Positions 8,156 to 17,205 of a DNA stretch of 28,409 bases are shown here, in pieces. The notes under the pieces are model-generated. The model was not told the DNA's origin and did no database searches. It saw only the letters and a list, made by a program, of their open reading frames with translations. Position 1 is the stretch's first letter. Each line of letters starts with the position of its first letter. Source of the DNA: Bordetella parapertussis (GTDB lineage Bacteria > Pseudomonadota > Gammaproteobacteria > Burkholderiales > Burkholderiaceae_C); NCBI GenBank assembly GCA_945901125.1, contig CAMDKD010000036.1, positions 1-28,409 of the forward strand, read 5' to 3'. A program made the translations under genes and the position numbers.

Positions 8156-8198
8156 CCGACTCCAAGGCCTGACTTAAACTAGTCAGACAACTGGTCAG
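8152..8198 (+). promoter_or_regulatory. Phd-vapC promoter with repeated operator
   Basis: TTGACC (8152-8157, covering the tyrA stop) and TAAACT (8175-8180) are spaced 17 bases apart. Overlapping and following the -10 are two direct repeats 12 bases apart: AACTAGTCAG (8177-8186) and AACTGGTCAG (8189-8198), 9 of 10 identical. CTGAC at 8169-8173 also pairs with GTCAG at 8182-8186. This is the expected layout for autorepression by the Phd antitoxin/VapC complex. Confidence 0.7.
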
Positions 8199-8218
8199 TT
8201 AAACCCAAGGAATTACCG

Positions 8219-8476
8219 ATGAATACATGGCCTGTTCAAGACGCTAAGGCGCGGTTCAGCGAGTTGCTGACAGCTTGCCTGACCGAAGGTCCGCAAATGG
8301 TCACTAAGCGCGGCACTGAAACCGCCGTATTGGTTCCTTTGAAAGAATGGCGTCGTCTGCAAAATGCTGAGAGGCCCCAATTAAAGCAACTGCTGTTGCA
8401 AGATGGTGTGCGTACCGCCCAACTGGTAGCACCCCGCGCCCCCAGCCTGCGGCGCAAGGCCTCGTCTCTGGCCTGA
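8219..8476 (+). CDS. Phd/YefM-family antitoxin
   Basis: Antitoxin of a type II toxin-antitoxin pair; family members bind the toxin with a C-terminal tail and repress their own operon with the N-terminal domain. The N-terminus WPVQDAKARFSELLTACLTEGPQMVTKRGTETAVLVPL is the typical Phd/YefM fold segment (V.DAKARFSEL...G....T..G...AVLV). The C-terminal ~30 residues are basic and hydrophobic, as expected for the toxin-binding tail. 85 residues. AAGGA lies 6 bases before the ATG. It has its own promoter with operator-like repeats and is followed after 4 bases by vapC. Confidence 0.9.
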   Translation: MNTWPVQDAKARFSELLTACLTEGPQMVTKRGTETAVLVPLKEWRRLQNAERPQLKQLLLQDGVRTAQLVAPRAPSLRRKASSLA

Positions 8477-8480
8477 TTCC

Positions 8481-8888
8481 ATGTATTTGCTAGACACCAA
8501 TGTCGTCTCCGAGTTGCGAAAGCCCAAACCTCACGGCGGGGTACTGGCGTGGTTCAAAGACGTAGACGAAGCCCATCTTTTTTTGAGCGCTGTCACGCTG
8601 GGCGAGATCCAATCAGGCATAGAACTCACAAGGCAACAAGACCCGGTCAAAGCGCAAGCCATTGAACATTGGTTGGATCAACTGGCGGCCTCCTACAACA
8701 TCCTGGCTATGGACGCCGCAGCATTCAGACTTTGGGCGAAATTCATGCATCAGCAATCCAACACCGTTTACGAAGACGCCATGATTGCAGCCACAGCCAA
8801 AGCACATAAGCTCACGGTAGTCACCCGCAATCTGGCAGATTTCAAACGCTTTGATGTAGCTTTACTTAACCCTTTTCAAACAACATAA
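8481..8888 (+). CDS. vapC: VapC/FitB-like PIN-domain toxin
   Basis: PIN-domain RNase toxin partner of the upstream Phd-like antitoxin. Acidic metal-binding residues are visible: D5 in LLDTNVVSE, E42 in LGEIQSGIE, D99 in YEDAMIAATA and D120 in TRNLADF. These are all the positions needed for an active nuclease, so the toxin appears intact. 135 residues, normal. It starts 4 bases after the antitoxin stop and ends 13 bases before aroA, leaving little room for a separate aroA promoter. The RNA target cannot be predicted. Confidence 0.92.
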   Translation: MYLLDTNVVSELRKPKPHGGVLAWFKDVDEAHLFLSAVTLGEIQSGIELTRQQDPVKAQAIEHWLDQLAASYNILAMDAAAFRLWAKFMHQQSNTVYEDAMIAATAKAHKLTVVTRNLADFKRFDVALLNPFQTT

Positions 8889-8901
8889 AGCCGTATCCTG
8901 C

Positions 8902-10890
8902 ATGTTTTCCACCGCCTTCCTCGACCTACCCGCGCTTGACAGCGCCAGCGGCACGGTCACCCTGCCCGGCTCCAAAAGCATTTCCAACCGCGTGCTGCTG
9001 CTCGCCGCCTTGTCGCAAGGCACGACCGAATTACAAGACTTGCTGGACTCTGACGACACCCGCGTCATGCTCAATGCTTTGCGCGAACTCGGCTGCCATT
9101 TACAAGCTGATGCCGCCAGTCTGAAAGTCACCGGCATCAACGGCAAAGCGCCGCACAAAACTCTGGATTTGTTCATGGGCAACGCCGGCACGGCCATGCG
9201 TCCGCTGACCGCCGCGCTTGCACTCATGGGCACACAAGCCATGCTGCACGGCGTGCCGCGCATGCACGAGCGCCCGATAGGCGATTTGGTGGACGCATTG
9301 CGCCAGCTCGGTTGCAGCATCGATTACACCGGCAACGAGGGCTACCCGCCGCTTGCGCTGCACGGCCACGACGGTTTGCATCTGGATATGCCTATACAAG
9401 TGCGCGGCGATGTGTCTAGCCAGTTTTTAACTGCCTTGCTGTTGGCGTTACCGCTGGTGGCCACGCAAGACATCGTCATCGAGGTGGTGGGCGAACTCAT
9501 CTCCAAACCGTACATAGAAATCACGCTCAATTTGCTGCAACGCTTTGGCGTCCATGTGCAACGCGAGGGCTGGCAAAAGTTCACCGTGCCGGCGGGCAGC
9601 AGCTACACCTCGCCCGGCGTGTTGCCGGTGGAAGCCGATGCGTCTTCGGCCAGTTATTTCATTGCGCTGGGCGCGATTGCTTCTGCGGATGGCGTGCGCA
9701 TACAAGGCGTGGGCGCAGACTCTATACAAGGCGACATCCGCTTCATGGACGCGGCGCGCGCCATGGGTGCTGACATCAGCAGCGGGCCGAACTGGGTGCA
9801 ATCGCGTCGCGGCACTTGGCCTTTAAAAGCCATAGACATGGACTGCAACCTCATCCCCGATGCCGCCATGACGCTGGCTGTCATGGCTTTGTACGCCGAC
9901 GGCCCCAGCACCTTGCGCAATATCGCCAGTTGGCGTGTCAAGGAAACCGACCGCATTGTCGCCATGGCCGCAGAAGCGCGCAAACTCGGCGCGCAGGTCG
10001 AAGAAGGCGACGACTGGATTCGCATTCACCCGATCACAAACTGGAAAGCGGCAGCTATTCACACGTATGACGATCACCGCATCGCCATGTGCTTTTCGCT
10101 GGCGGCGTTCAATCCAGCCAAACTGCCGGTGCGCATCCTCGACCCTAAATGTGTCGCCAAAACTTTCCCCGATTATTTTGAAGCACTGTTTTCCCTTTCA
10201 AAGTCTTCAAACATTCCGGTGATCGCTATCGATGGCCCGACCGCCTCGGGCAAAGGCACATTGGCATCCTTGGTAGCGCAGCAACTCGGCTACCACTACC
10301 TGGACAGCGGCGCGCTTTACCGTTTAACCGCTTTTGCCGCTTTACAAGCCGGTCTGGCGCTTGACACGGCGCATGAAACAGCCATCGCCCATCTAGCCCG
10401 GCAGTTGCCGGTGGTGTTCCAAGGTGAGCACGTGCTTTTGTCCGGCATCAATGTTTCCGAGGTAATCCGTACCGAAGAAGCCGGTATGAACGCGTCCAAA
10501 GTCTCGGTTTTGCCCCTGGTCCGCCAGGCTTTGGTCGATTTACAACTCAGCTTCAGGCGCTTGCCCGGCCTGGTCGCCGACGGACGCGACATGGGCACGG
10601 TCATCTTCCCCGAAGCTGATCTAAAAGTGTTTTTGACCGCCAGCGCAGAAAAAAGAGCAGAACGGCGTCACAAGCAACTGATTTCAAAGGGAATTTCCAC
10701 TACAATCGATGTTCTTCGCGCGGACCTGCTGGCGCGTGACGCCCGCGATACCCAACGCAGCGTTGCCCCTTTAAAGCCCGCGCAAGATGCTTTGCCACTG
10801 GACAACTCATCGCTTTCCATCGATTCGTCGGTGACCCAAGTGATGAACTGGTGGCAGAACAAACAGGTGTTCGGCCCCGGCCACGCCTGA
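8902..10890 (+). CDS. aroA-cmk: Fused EPSP synthase / cytidylate kinase
   Basis: One 662-codon frame encodes two enzymes. Residues 1 to ~430 are 3-phosphoshikimate 1-carboxyvinyltransferase (shikimate pathway) with LPGSKSISNR, GNAGTAMRPLTAAL, MHERPIGDL, ADASSASYF, DYDDHRIAM-type HTYDDHRIAM and CVAKTFPDYFE. After a very short linker, residues ~438-662 are CMP kinase with the P-loop GPTASGKGT (D444 onward), YLDSGALYR and DGRDMGTVIFP. There is no stop and no ribosome site between them. In many Burkholderiales the genes are adjacent but separate; fused forms are annotated in some genomes, to my knowledge. The start at 8902 lacks a strong Shine-Dalgarno sequence but fits the AroA N-terminus. Confidence 0.95.
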   Translation: MFSTAFLDLPALDSASGTVTLPGSKSISNRVLLLAALSQGTTELQDLLDSDDTRVMLNALRELGCHLQADAASLKVTGINGKAPHKTLDLFMGNAGTAMRPLTAALALMGTQAMLHGVPRMHERPIGDLVDALRQLGCSIDYTGNEGYPPLALHGHDGLHLDMPIQVRGDVSSQFLTALLLALPLVATQDIVIEVVGELISKPYIEITLNLLQRFGVHVQREGWQKFTVPAGSSYTSPGVLPVEADASSASYFIALGAIASADGVRIQGVGADSIQGDIRFMDAARAMGADISSGPNWVQSRRGTWPLKAIDMDCNLIPDAAMTLAVMALYADGPSTLRNIASWRVKETDRIVAMAAEARKLGAQVEEGDDWIRIHPITNWKAAAIHTYDDHRIAMCFSLAAFNPAKLPVRILDPKCVAKTFPDYFEALFSLSKSSNIPVIAIDGPTASGKGTLASLVAQQLGYHYLDSGALYRLTAFAALQAGLALDTAHETAIAHLARQLPVVFQGEHVLLSGINVSEVIRTEEAGMNASKVSVLPLVRQALVDLQLSFRRLPGLVADGRDMGTVIFPEADLKVFLTASAEKRAERRHKQLISKGISTTIDVLRADLLARDARDTQRSVAPLKPAQDALPLDNSSLSIDSSVTQVMNWWQNKQVFGPGHA

Positions 10891-10901
10891 AACCCAAGTT
10901 C

Positions 10902-10967
10902 CTCACCATCCCCTTCGCGCTGCATGGCGCACCGGTGGTGAGGTTGTTTCACCCAACTGCGGCAACC
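10902..10967 (+). promoter_or_regulatory. Structured 5' leader of rpsA
   Basis: The 151-base gap before rpsA contains CTCACCA (10902-10908) pairing perfectly with TGGTGAG (10936-10942). A GCGC/GGCGC hairpin lies inside the loop, and a weaker GGTTG/CAACC pair follows at 10942-10967. No T-tract follows, so it is not a simple terminator. S1 autoregulates its mRNA in E. coli through a structured leader; a similar role here is inference. Confidence 0.4.
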
Positions 10968-11041
10968 CCGCGCCAACAGTCGAACCGGTTTTTTCCCGCT
11001 CAATTGCAGCGGACGCTTGCTCGACGAAATTAGGAAATTGA

Positions 11042-12720
<1,679 letters not shown>

Positions 12721-12724
<4 letters not shown>

Positions 12725-12792
12725 TCGTCTGCCCTGGTGGCTGACGATCACAGCCACCTGCGCGGCCCGGTGCCGTCAGGTGGCTTCTTTTT
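12721..12792 (+). terminator. Terminator/attenuator-like hairpin pair after rpsA
   Basis: Hairpin A: GTGATCGTC (12721-12729) pairs with GACGATCAC (12743-12751), and contains the rpsA stop. Hairpin B: AGCCACCTG (12752-12760) pairs with CAGGTGGCT (12777-12785) and is followed by CTTCTTTTT, a normal terminator. A third pairing is possible: GGTGGCTG (12736-12743) with CAGCCACC (12751-12758). It would disrupt both A and B. The element separates rpsA from ihfB. Confidence 0.75.
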
Positions 12793-12818
12793 GAACACTA
12801 TTTCTAAGTTGTATTGCA

Positions 12819-13139
12819 ATGACCCGCAGTGATTTGGTTGAAGAACTGGCCGCACGATTTCCGCAATTGGCGCACCGCGATGCCGAGTCCGCCGTCAAGG
12901 CATTGCTCGACGCGATGAGCGAAGCACTGGTCAAAGGCCACCGCATTGAGTTGCGCGGTTTCGGCAGTTTTTCCGTCAACCGCCGCCCTCCGCGCATGGG
13001 CCGCAACCCGCGCTCGGGTGAAAGCGTGGCCATTCCTGAAAAACGCGTCCCCCATTTCAAACAAGGCAAGGCCTTGCGTGAAGCCATCGAAGTGCGAACA
13101 CAAGAATTATTGAAAAGCCCGGGTGGTTTGAAGCCCTAG
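12819..13139 (+). CDS. ihfB: Integration host factor subunit beta
   Basis: DNA-bending nucleoid protein that pairs with IhfA. The N-terminus MTRSDLVEELAARFPQL and the central IELRGFGSFSVNRRPPRMGRNPRSGE are diagnostic of IHF-beta; the Arg-Pro-rich arm contains the intercalating proline (MGRNPRSGE). 106 residues, with a slightly longer C-terminal tail than E. coli. Placed after rpsA, as in most proteobacteria. There is no strong ribosome site before 12819, so initiation may depend on other features or be weak. Transcription may come from read-through of the rpsA terminator. Confidence 0.96.
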   Translation: MTRSDLVEELAARFPQLAHRDAESAVKALLDAMSEALVKGHRIELRGFGSFSVNRRPPRMGRNPRSGESVAIPEKRVPHFKQGKALREAIEVRTQELLKSPGGLKP

Positions 13140-13165
13140 AATTTCACCCATACAAGGGGACGCGC

Positions 13166-13471
13166 GTGAAAGCATTTATCAGGCTGCTTCAGTGGACATT
13201 GAAAGCAGCCGTTTTTTTCATTCTGCTGGCCTTTGCCTTGAATAACCGGGATGACGCCACTGTGCATTTCTTCTGGGGTTTGCAATGGCAAGCCCCCATG
13301 GTGCTGGTGTTGCTCAGCGTGTTTGCGCTGGGACTGGCTATAGGCGTACTCGGCATGGTGCCGCGCTGGTGGCGTCAACGCCGGCTGGCTAATAAAGCAC
13401 AGCAAGCCCCGACACCTGCTGCCGACAAACCGGCTTCGCCCCCTGTGGCTGCGGACATGTATGGACCTTGA
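13166..13471 (+). CDS. lapA: LapA-family inner membrane protein (DUF1049)
   Basis: Small inner-membrane protein encoded with lapB and linked in E. coli to control of lipopolysaccharide synthesis. 101 residues with two hydrophobic helices (about 12-28 and 43-66) separated by NNRDDATVHFFWGLQWQAP, the hallmark of the DUF1049 family. A cytoplasmic basic segment follows (RWWRQRR) and a Pro/Ala-rich tail. It starts with GTG at 13166, supported by AAGGGGA about 6 bases upstream. Its end overlaps the lapB start by 11 bases. Confidence 0.9.
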   Translation: MKAFIRLLQWTLKAAVFFILLAFALNNRDDATVHFFWGLQWQAPMVLVLLSVFALGLAIGVLGMVPRWWRQRRLANKAQQAPTPAADKPASPPVAADMYGP

Positions 13472-14600
13472 TATCAACTTGATTTTTTTCGGCCTCCCCC
13501 TGGCATTCGTCTTGGGCTGGCTGGCTTCGCGTTTTGATTTGCGCCAGCTGCGCATGGAAAACCGCAGCAACCCCAAAGCCTATTTCAAAGGCCTGAACCA
13601 TTTGCTCAACGAGCAGCAAGACCAAGCCATCGACGCTTTCATCGAAGCCGTGCAACGCGACCCGGACACCTCCGAGTTGCATTTCGCGCTCGGTAATCTG
13701 TTTCGTCGCCGTGGAGAGTTCGAGCGCGCAGTGCGTGTGCACCAGCATTTGCTGGACAGGGCCGACATCAGCCAAAGCGACCGCGAACGCGCCCAGTATG
13801 ACCTGGCCATGGATTTCGTCAAGGCCGGCATTCTTGACCGAGCTGAAGACGCGCTCAAACCTCTGATGGGTACGCCGCTGGCAGCGCAAGCGCTGCTGGC
13901 CTTGCTCAGCATTTATGAGCGCAGCCGTGACTGGCAACAGGCGGCGGATATCTCCCTGCAACTCGATCAATCCGGCCAAGGCCAGTTTGCCGTGCGCCGC
14001 TCGCATTACTTGTGTGAACTGGCTGCGACCCAAACCAACAGTGACCAAGCAAGCGCTTTGTTGCTGCAGGCCATAGAGACCGCGCCTTTGAGCGCCAGAC
14101 CGCGTATTGCCCTGGCCTCGCTGCTGGAAGTCGAGCAACGCCAGGCCAAGGCCTGCGACCAATTGCAAGAACTCGCACAACTGGTACCTGCCGCCATGCC
14201 TTTGATAGCGGCTTCGCTGGCCAGACTCGCGCCGCTGGTGCAAAGACAAATCGGTGTGCTGACGTTGTTGCAAGACAGCTACCACCAGTCGCAAAGCCTG
14301 GATGTGCTCAATGCCATCGTCAGTCTGCAATCAGACATGGGACAGGTACACGGTCGCGAACTGTATGCGTCTCATTTGCAAAAGCACCCGTCGCTGATTG
14401 CCGCCACCAATTTGCTGGCCAACGCTGCCCTCGACCCTGCCCAGCAACCCCAGGTGCAGCGCGCGTTGGAACACGCGGCCAAGCCATTACGGCGCTACCG
14501 TTGTGCGGCTTGCGGCTTTGAGGCTTTGCAGCACTTCTGGCATTGCCCCGGCTGCCAGGCCTGGGACAGCTACCCGCCCAGGCGCATAGAAGAACTTTAA
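13461..14600 (+). CDS. lapB: Lipopolysaccharide assembly protein LapB (YciM)
   Basis: Membrane-anchored TPR protein that in E. coli recruits FtsH to degrade LpxC and balances LPS against phospholipid. The N-terminal transmembrane helix is LIFFGLPLAFVLGWLAS. TPR repeats follow from about residue 35 to 340 (KGLNHLLNEQQDQAIDAFIEA, then LHFALGNLFRRRGEFERAV). The C-terminus has a rubredoxin-like metal site with two CxxC pairs: YRCAACGFEAL and WHCPGCQAWDS. 379 residues, normal. It overlaps lapA by 11 bases and a weak hairpin with T-run follows (14603-14620). Confidence 0.95.
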   Translation: MDLDINLIFFGLPLAFVLGWLASRFDLRQLRMENRSNPKAYFKGLNHLLNEQQDQAIDAFIEAVQRDPDTSELHFALGNLFRRRGEFERAVRVHQHLLDRADISQSDRERAQYDLAMDFVKAGILDRAEDALKPLMGTPLAAQALLALLSIYERSRDWQQAADISLQLDQSGQGQFAVRRSHYLCELAATQTNSDQASALLLQAIETAPLSARPRIALASLLEVEQRQAKACDQLQELAQLVPAAMPLIAASLARLAPLVQRQIGVLTLLQDSYHQSQSLDVLNAIVSLQSDMGQVHGRELYASHLQKHPSLIAATNLLANAALDPAQQPQVQRALEHAAKPLRRYRCAACGFEALQHFWHCPGCQAWDSYPPRRIEEL

Positions 14601-14602
14601 AC

Positions 14603-14620
14603 AGCCGCACTGGCTTTTTT
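14603..14620 (+). terminator. Weak terminator-like hairpin after lapB
   Basis: AGCC (14603-14606) and GGCT (14612-14615) flank a 5-base loop and are followed by five T residues. The 4-bp stem is short, so efficiency is doubtful. The rest of the 135-base gap to the comEA-like gene shows nothing else clear. Confidence 0.35.
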
Positions 14621-14735
14621 AAGCAGCGGGACTTCATCCTTTTCTGCTTGCTTGCTGAAGAATCAGACCAAGCCGGTACAACTATTTCTGCGCTGTGTTT
14701 GACCGGTGCCTCTGGTGTCATTAGCAAGGAATGCC

Positions 14736-15029
14736 ATGTACAAACCAAGCTTGGGGGTTGTGTTGCTTTTGCTTTTTCAGCAAAGCGCTGCGCTGGAGCT
14801 CAACCAGGCCAGCGAGGCCGAGCTTGATGGTTTGCGCGGCATAGGCCCGCCGTTCACGCGGCGCTTGCTGGCAGCCCGCGAACAACAGTTGTTCACAGAC
14901 TGGGCTGACCTTCAAGCACGCGTCAAAGGCATGGGGCCGCGATTGTCGTTGTCCTTGTCAGAGCAAGGCTTGACGGTGAACGGAGAAAAGTTTCAAGCGC
15001 AGACTGGCTTTGAAAAAACTATTCGCTGA
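14736..15029 (+). CDS. ComEA-like helix-hairpin-helix DNA-binding protein
   Basis: Small exported protein with a helix-hairpin-helix domain of the ComEA type, probably periplasmic DNA binding; a role in DNA uptake is likely but not shown. The start at 14736 is chosen because AAGGA lies 5 bases upstream and the signal peptide MYKPSLGVVLLLLFQQSAA starts there; the longer frame begins with a GTG at 14706 lacking such support. The HhH part is LNQASEAELDGLRGIGPPFTRRLLAAR, quoted here only in outline: LNQAS, then GLRGIGP. 97 residues. Its last 11 bases overlap the end of the convergent pqqE. Confidence 0.8.
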   Translation: MYKPSLGVVLLLLFQQSAALELNQASEAELDGLRGIGPPFTRRLLAAREQQLFTDWADLQARVKGMGPRLSLSLSEQGLTVNGEKFQAQTGFEKTIR

Positions 15030-16173
15030 TGGTGCTGAGCTTGCGTGAATTGATGGGGTCGCGAAACACCAGCGGCTTGACCTCAACGCGTTTCACGTCG
15101 GGCACTTGCGCATAAGCCACCGCATCCAACACGACTTGGTGGTGCTCGGATTTATCGCATACCGGGTCGGCATTGGCTGCGTCGCCGGTCAACATCAAAG
15201 CCTGGCAGCGGCAACCGCCCAGGTCTTTTTCTTTTTCCGGACAAGTGCGGCACGGCTCTTTCATCCAGGCGTCGCCCCGGTAATGGTTGAACGACTCGGA
15301 TTCATACCAGATGTCCTTGACCGTCATGTCTTTGACATTGGGAAAATCAAGGTGCTTGATCATCTTGGCGGTATGACAAGGAAGCGCAGAGCCGTCCGGC
15401 GTGATGGTCAGGAAAATATTGCCCCAACCGTTCATGCATTTTTTCGGACGGGTTTCATAGTAGTCGGGCACGACAAAAAAGATGCGTAATTTGTCGCCGA
15501 GTTTTTCGCGGTATTCGTTGGTCACGCGCTCGGCGCGTTGCAATTGCTCTCGGCTGGGCATGAGGCCGTCGCGGTTGAGTTGCGCCCAAGAATAGTATTG
15601 GCTATTGGCCAACTCCAAGTACTCTGCGCCCAGGTCCACCGCCAACTCGATGATCTTGTCTATGTAATCAATGTTCAAGCGATGGATAACGCAGTTGAGC
15701 ACCATGGGCCAGCCGTTGGACTGAATCAGCTCTGCGGCTTTTTGCTTCAAGGCAAAAGTTTTGGTGTGGGATAAAAAGTCGTTCAACTCACGCGTGGAGT
15801 CTTGAAACGACAACTGCACATGGTCCAGCCCGGCTTCTTTCAAGGCCTTGGCGCGCTCTGCGGTAAAGCCAATGCCAGAGGTGAGCAGGTTGGTGTAAAA
15901 ACCGAGCTTATGCGCTTCGGCGACCAGTTCTTCCAAGTCGTCGCGCACCAGCGGTTCACCGCCTGAAAACCCGCATTGCACGCTTCCGGCCGCGCGCGCG
16001 TCGCGCAACACCTTGATCCACTCTTGCGTGGTCAACTCGGGGCCGTGCTGTGTGTAATCCACCGGGTTGTAGCAAAACACGCAGTGCAAAGGACAAGCAT
16101 ATGTGACCTCGGCCAACAACCACAATGGCGGCCCGACCGTGACTTCCTTGCCGTTGACTGTCGGTGTCATCAT
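15019..16173 (-). CDS. pqqE: PqqA peptide radical SAM cyclase PqqE
   Basis: Radical SAM/SPASM enzyme that forms the Glu-Tyr carbon-carbon crosslink in PqqA with help of PqqD. The SAM cluster motif is CPLHCVFC near the N-terminus after PPLWLLAEVTYA. The SPASM cysteines lie in the C-terminal third (KKCMNGWG, LPCHTA, EPCRTCPEKEKDLGGCRC). The frame extends to an ATG at 16185, but AAGGA abuts that codon directly. The ATG at 16173 overlaps the pqqD stop as ATGA and leaves 12 bases after AAGGA, so it is preferred; a further ATG follows at 16170. About 384 residues, normal. Last gene of pqqABCDE. Confidence 0.95.
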   Translation of the reverse strand: MMTPTVNGKEVTVGPPLWLLAEVTYACPLHCVFCYNPVDYTQHGPELTTQEWIKVLRDARAAGSVQCGFSGGEPLVRDDLEELVAEAHKLGFYTNLLTSGIGFTAERAKALKEAGLDHVQLSFQDSTRELNDFLSHTKTFALKQKAAELIQSNGWPMVLNCVIHRLNIDYIDKIIELAVDLGAEYLELANSQYYSWAQLNRDGLMPSREQLQRAERVTNEYREKLGDKLRIFFVVPDYYETRPKKCMNGWGNIFLTITPDGSALPCHTAKMIKHLDFPNVKDMTVKDIWYESESFNHYRGDAWMKEPCRTCPEKEKDLGGCRCQALMLTGDAANADPVCDKSEHHQVVLDAVAYAQVPDVKRVEVKPLVFRDPINSRKLSTISE

Positions 16174-16448
16174 TTTTTTACCCATCCTTGTTTGTCGGCA
16201 ATTTCTAGAAAGGCCAGCACGTCGTTTTGCAAGCCCGTGGCTTCGAAATCTTTTTCCAGTTCGGCAATCAACGCGGTGACGGTTTTTTTGCCATCCAGGC
16301 GCTTGATGATTTCACCGGCGCTGCCGTTCAACTTCACCATGCCTTCGGGGTACAGCAACACCCAAGACTGCTGCACTTCTTCCCATTGCAAACGAAACAT
16401 GGCAGATAGAGCCGGGCTACTGTTCAAGACTGCTTCATCGTTAGTCAT
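16170..16448 (-). CDS. pqqD: PqqD peptide chaperone
   Basis: RRE-type chaperone that binds the PqqA peptide and delivers it to PqqE. The start at 16448 (MTNDEAVLNSSPALSAMF) is used rather than the longer frame to 16547, because the extra 33 residues lie inside pqqC and are not PqqD-like. 92 residues, matching the family. Conserved features are FRLQWEEVQQSWVLLYPEG, shortened here to RLQWEE, and LNGSAGEIIKRLDG. Its start overlaps the pqqC stop by 8 bases and its stop overlaps the pqqE start. Confidence 0.94.
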   Translation of the reverse strand: MTNDEAVLNSSPALSAMFRLQWEEVQQSWVLLYPEGMVKLNGSAGEIIKRLDGKKTVTALIAELEKDFEATGLQNDVLAFLEIADKQGWVKK

Positions 16449-17205
16449 GTTTAGGTCCGGTGATTTGTACCTTGCACTGATCAAGCATGATGGCGTCAGC
16501 CAGTGACCACAAGACATTGAGTTTGAACTGCAAAATTTCCAACGCACGCTCTTGCATGGCGCGCGTCTGGCTGAAATAGTCGAGCGTGAATTTCAAACCA
16601 TGGGCCACGTCACGGCGCGCTTGCGTCAAGCGGTTTTTGAAATACTGCAAACCGGTGGCGTCGACCCACGGGTATTTTTCCGGCCAAGTGTCAATCCGCT
16701 GCTGGTGAATATGCGGCGCAAACAATTCGGTCAGGCTGGAAGCCACAGCTTCCTGCCAAGGTTGACGACGCGCAAAATTGACATACGCATCAACCGCAAA
16801 ACGGCTGGCAGGCGCGACATAGCGCAATGAGGTGACGTCGTCACGGCTCAAACCCACGGCCTGGCCCAAGTGAATCCAGGCCTCGATGCCGCCCTCGTCT
16901 TTCAAGCCGTTCAACTCGAAACCATCGTGGTCCAGAATGCGCAAAATCCATTCTCGGCGGATCTCGCGGTTGTCGCAGTTAGAAAGGATGGCGGCGTCTT
17001 TGAGGGGAATGGAAATTTGGTAATAAAAGCGGTTGGCCACCCAACCGCGCAGTTGCGCCGCGTTGAGTTTGCCCTCGGCCATCATCACGTGAAACGGATG
17101 GTGTATGTGGTAGCTGGTGCTTTTGCCGCGCAACAGGGTTTCAAACTCTTCTGGGCCCCAAGGTGTGCGTTTGTCTACCAGCGCTTCGTTCATTGCATTG
17201 TTCAC
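16441..17205 (-). CDS. pqqC: Pyrroloquinoline-quinone synthase PqqC
   Basis: Cofactor-free oxidase that performs the final ring closure and eight-electron oxidation to PQQ. 254 residues with the all-helical TENA/heme-oxygenase-like fold; family motifs are YHIHHPFHVMMAEGKL, WVANRFYYQISIPLKDAAIL and LLDHDG-type RILDHDG. The GTG at 17205 overlaps the pqqB stop as GTGA; an ATG 12 bases later at 17193 is an alternative. Third gene of the operon. Confidence 0.96.
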   Translation of the reverse strand: MNNAMNEALVDKRTPWGPEEFETLLRGKSTSYHIHHPFHVMMAEGKLNAAQLRGWVANRFYYQISIPLKDAAILSNCDNREIRREWILRILDHDGFELNGLKDEGGIEAWIHLGQAVGLSRDDVTSLRYVAPASRFAVDAYVNFARRQPWQEAVASSLTELFAPHIHQQRIDTWPEKYPWVDATGLQYFKNRLTQARRDVAHGLKFTLDYFSQTRAMQERALEILQFKLNVLWSLADAIMLDQCKVQITGPKHD

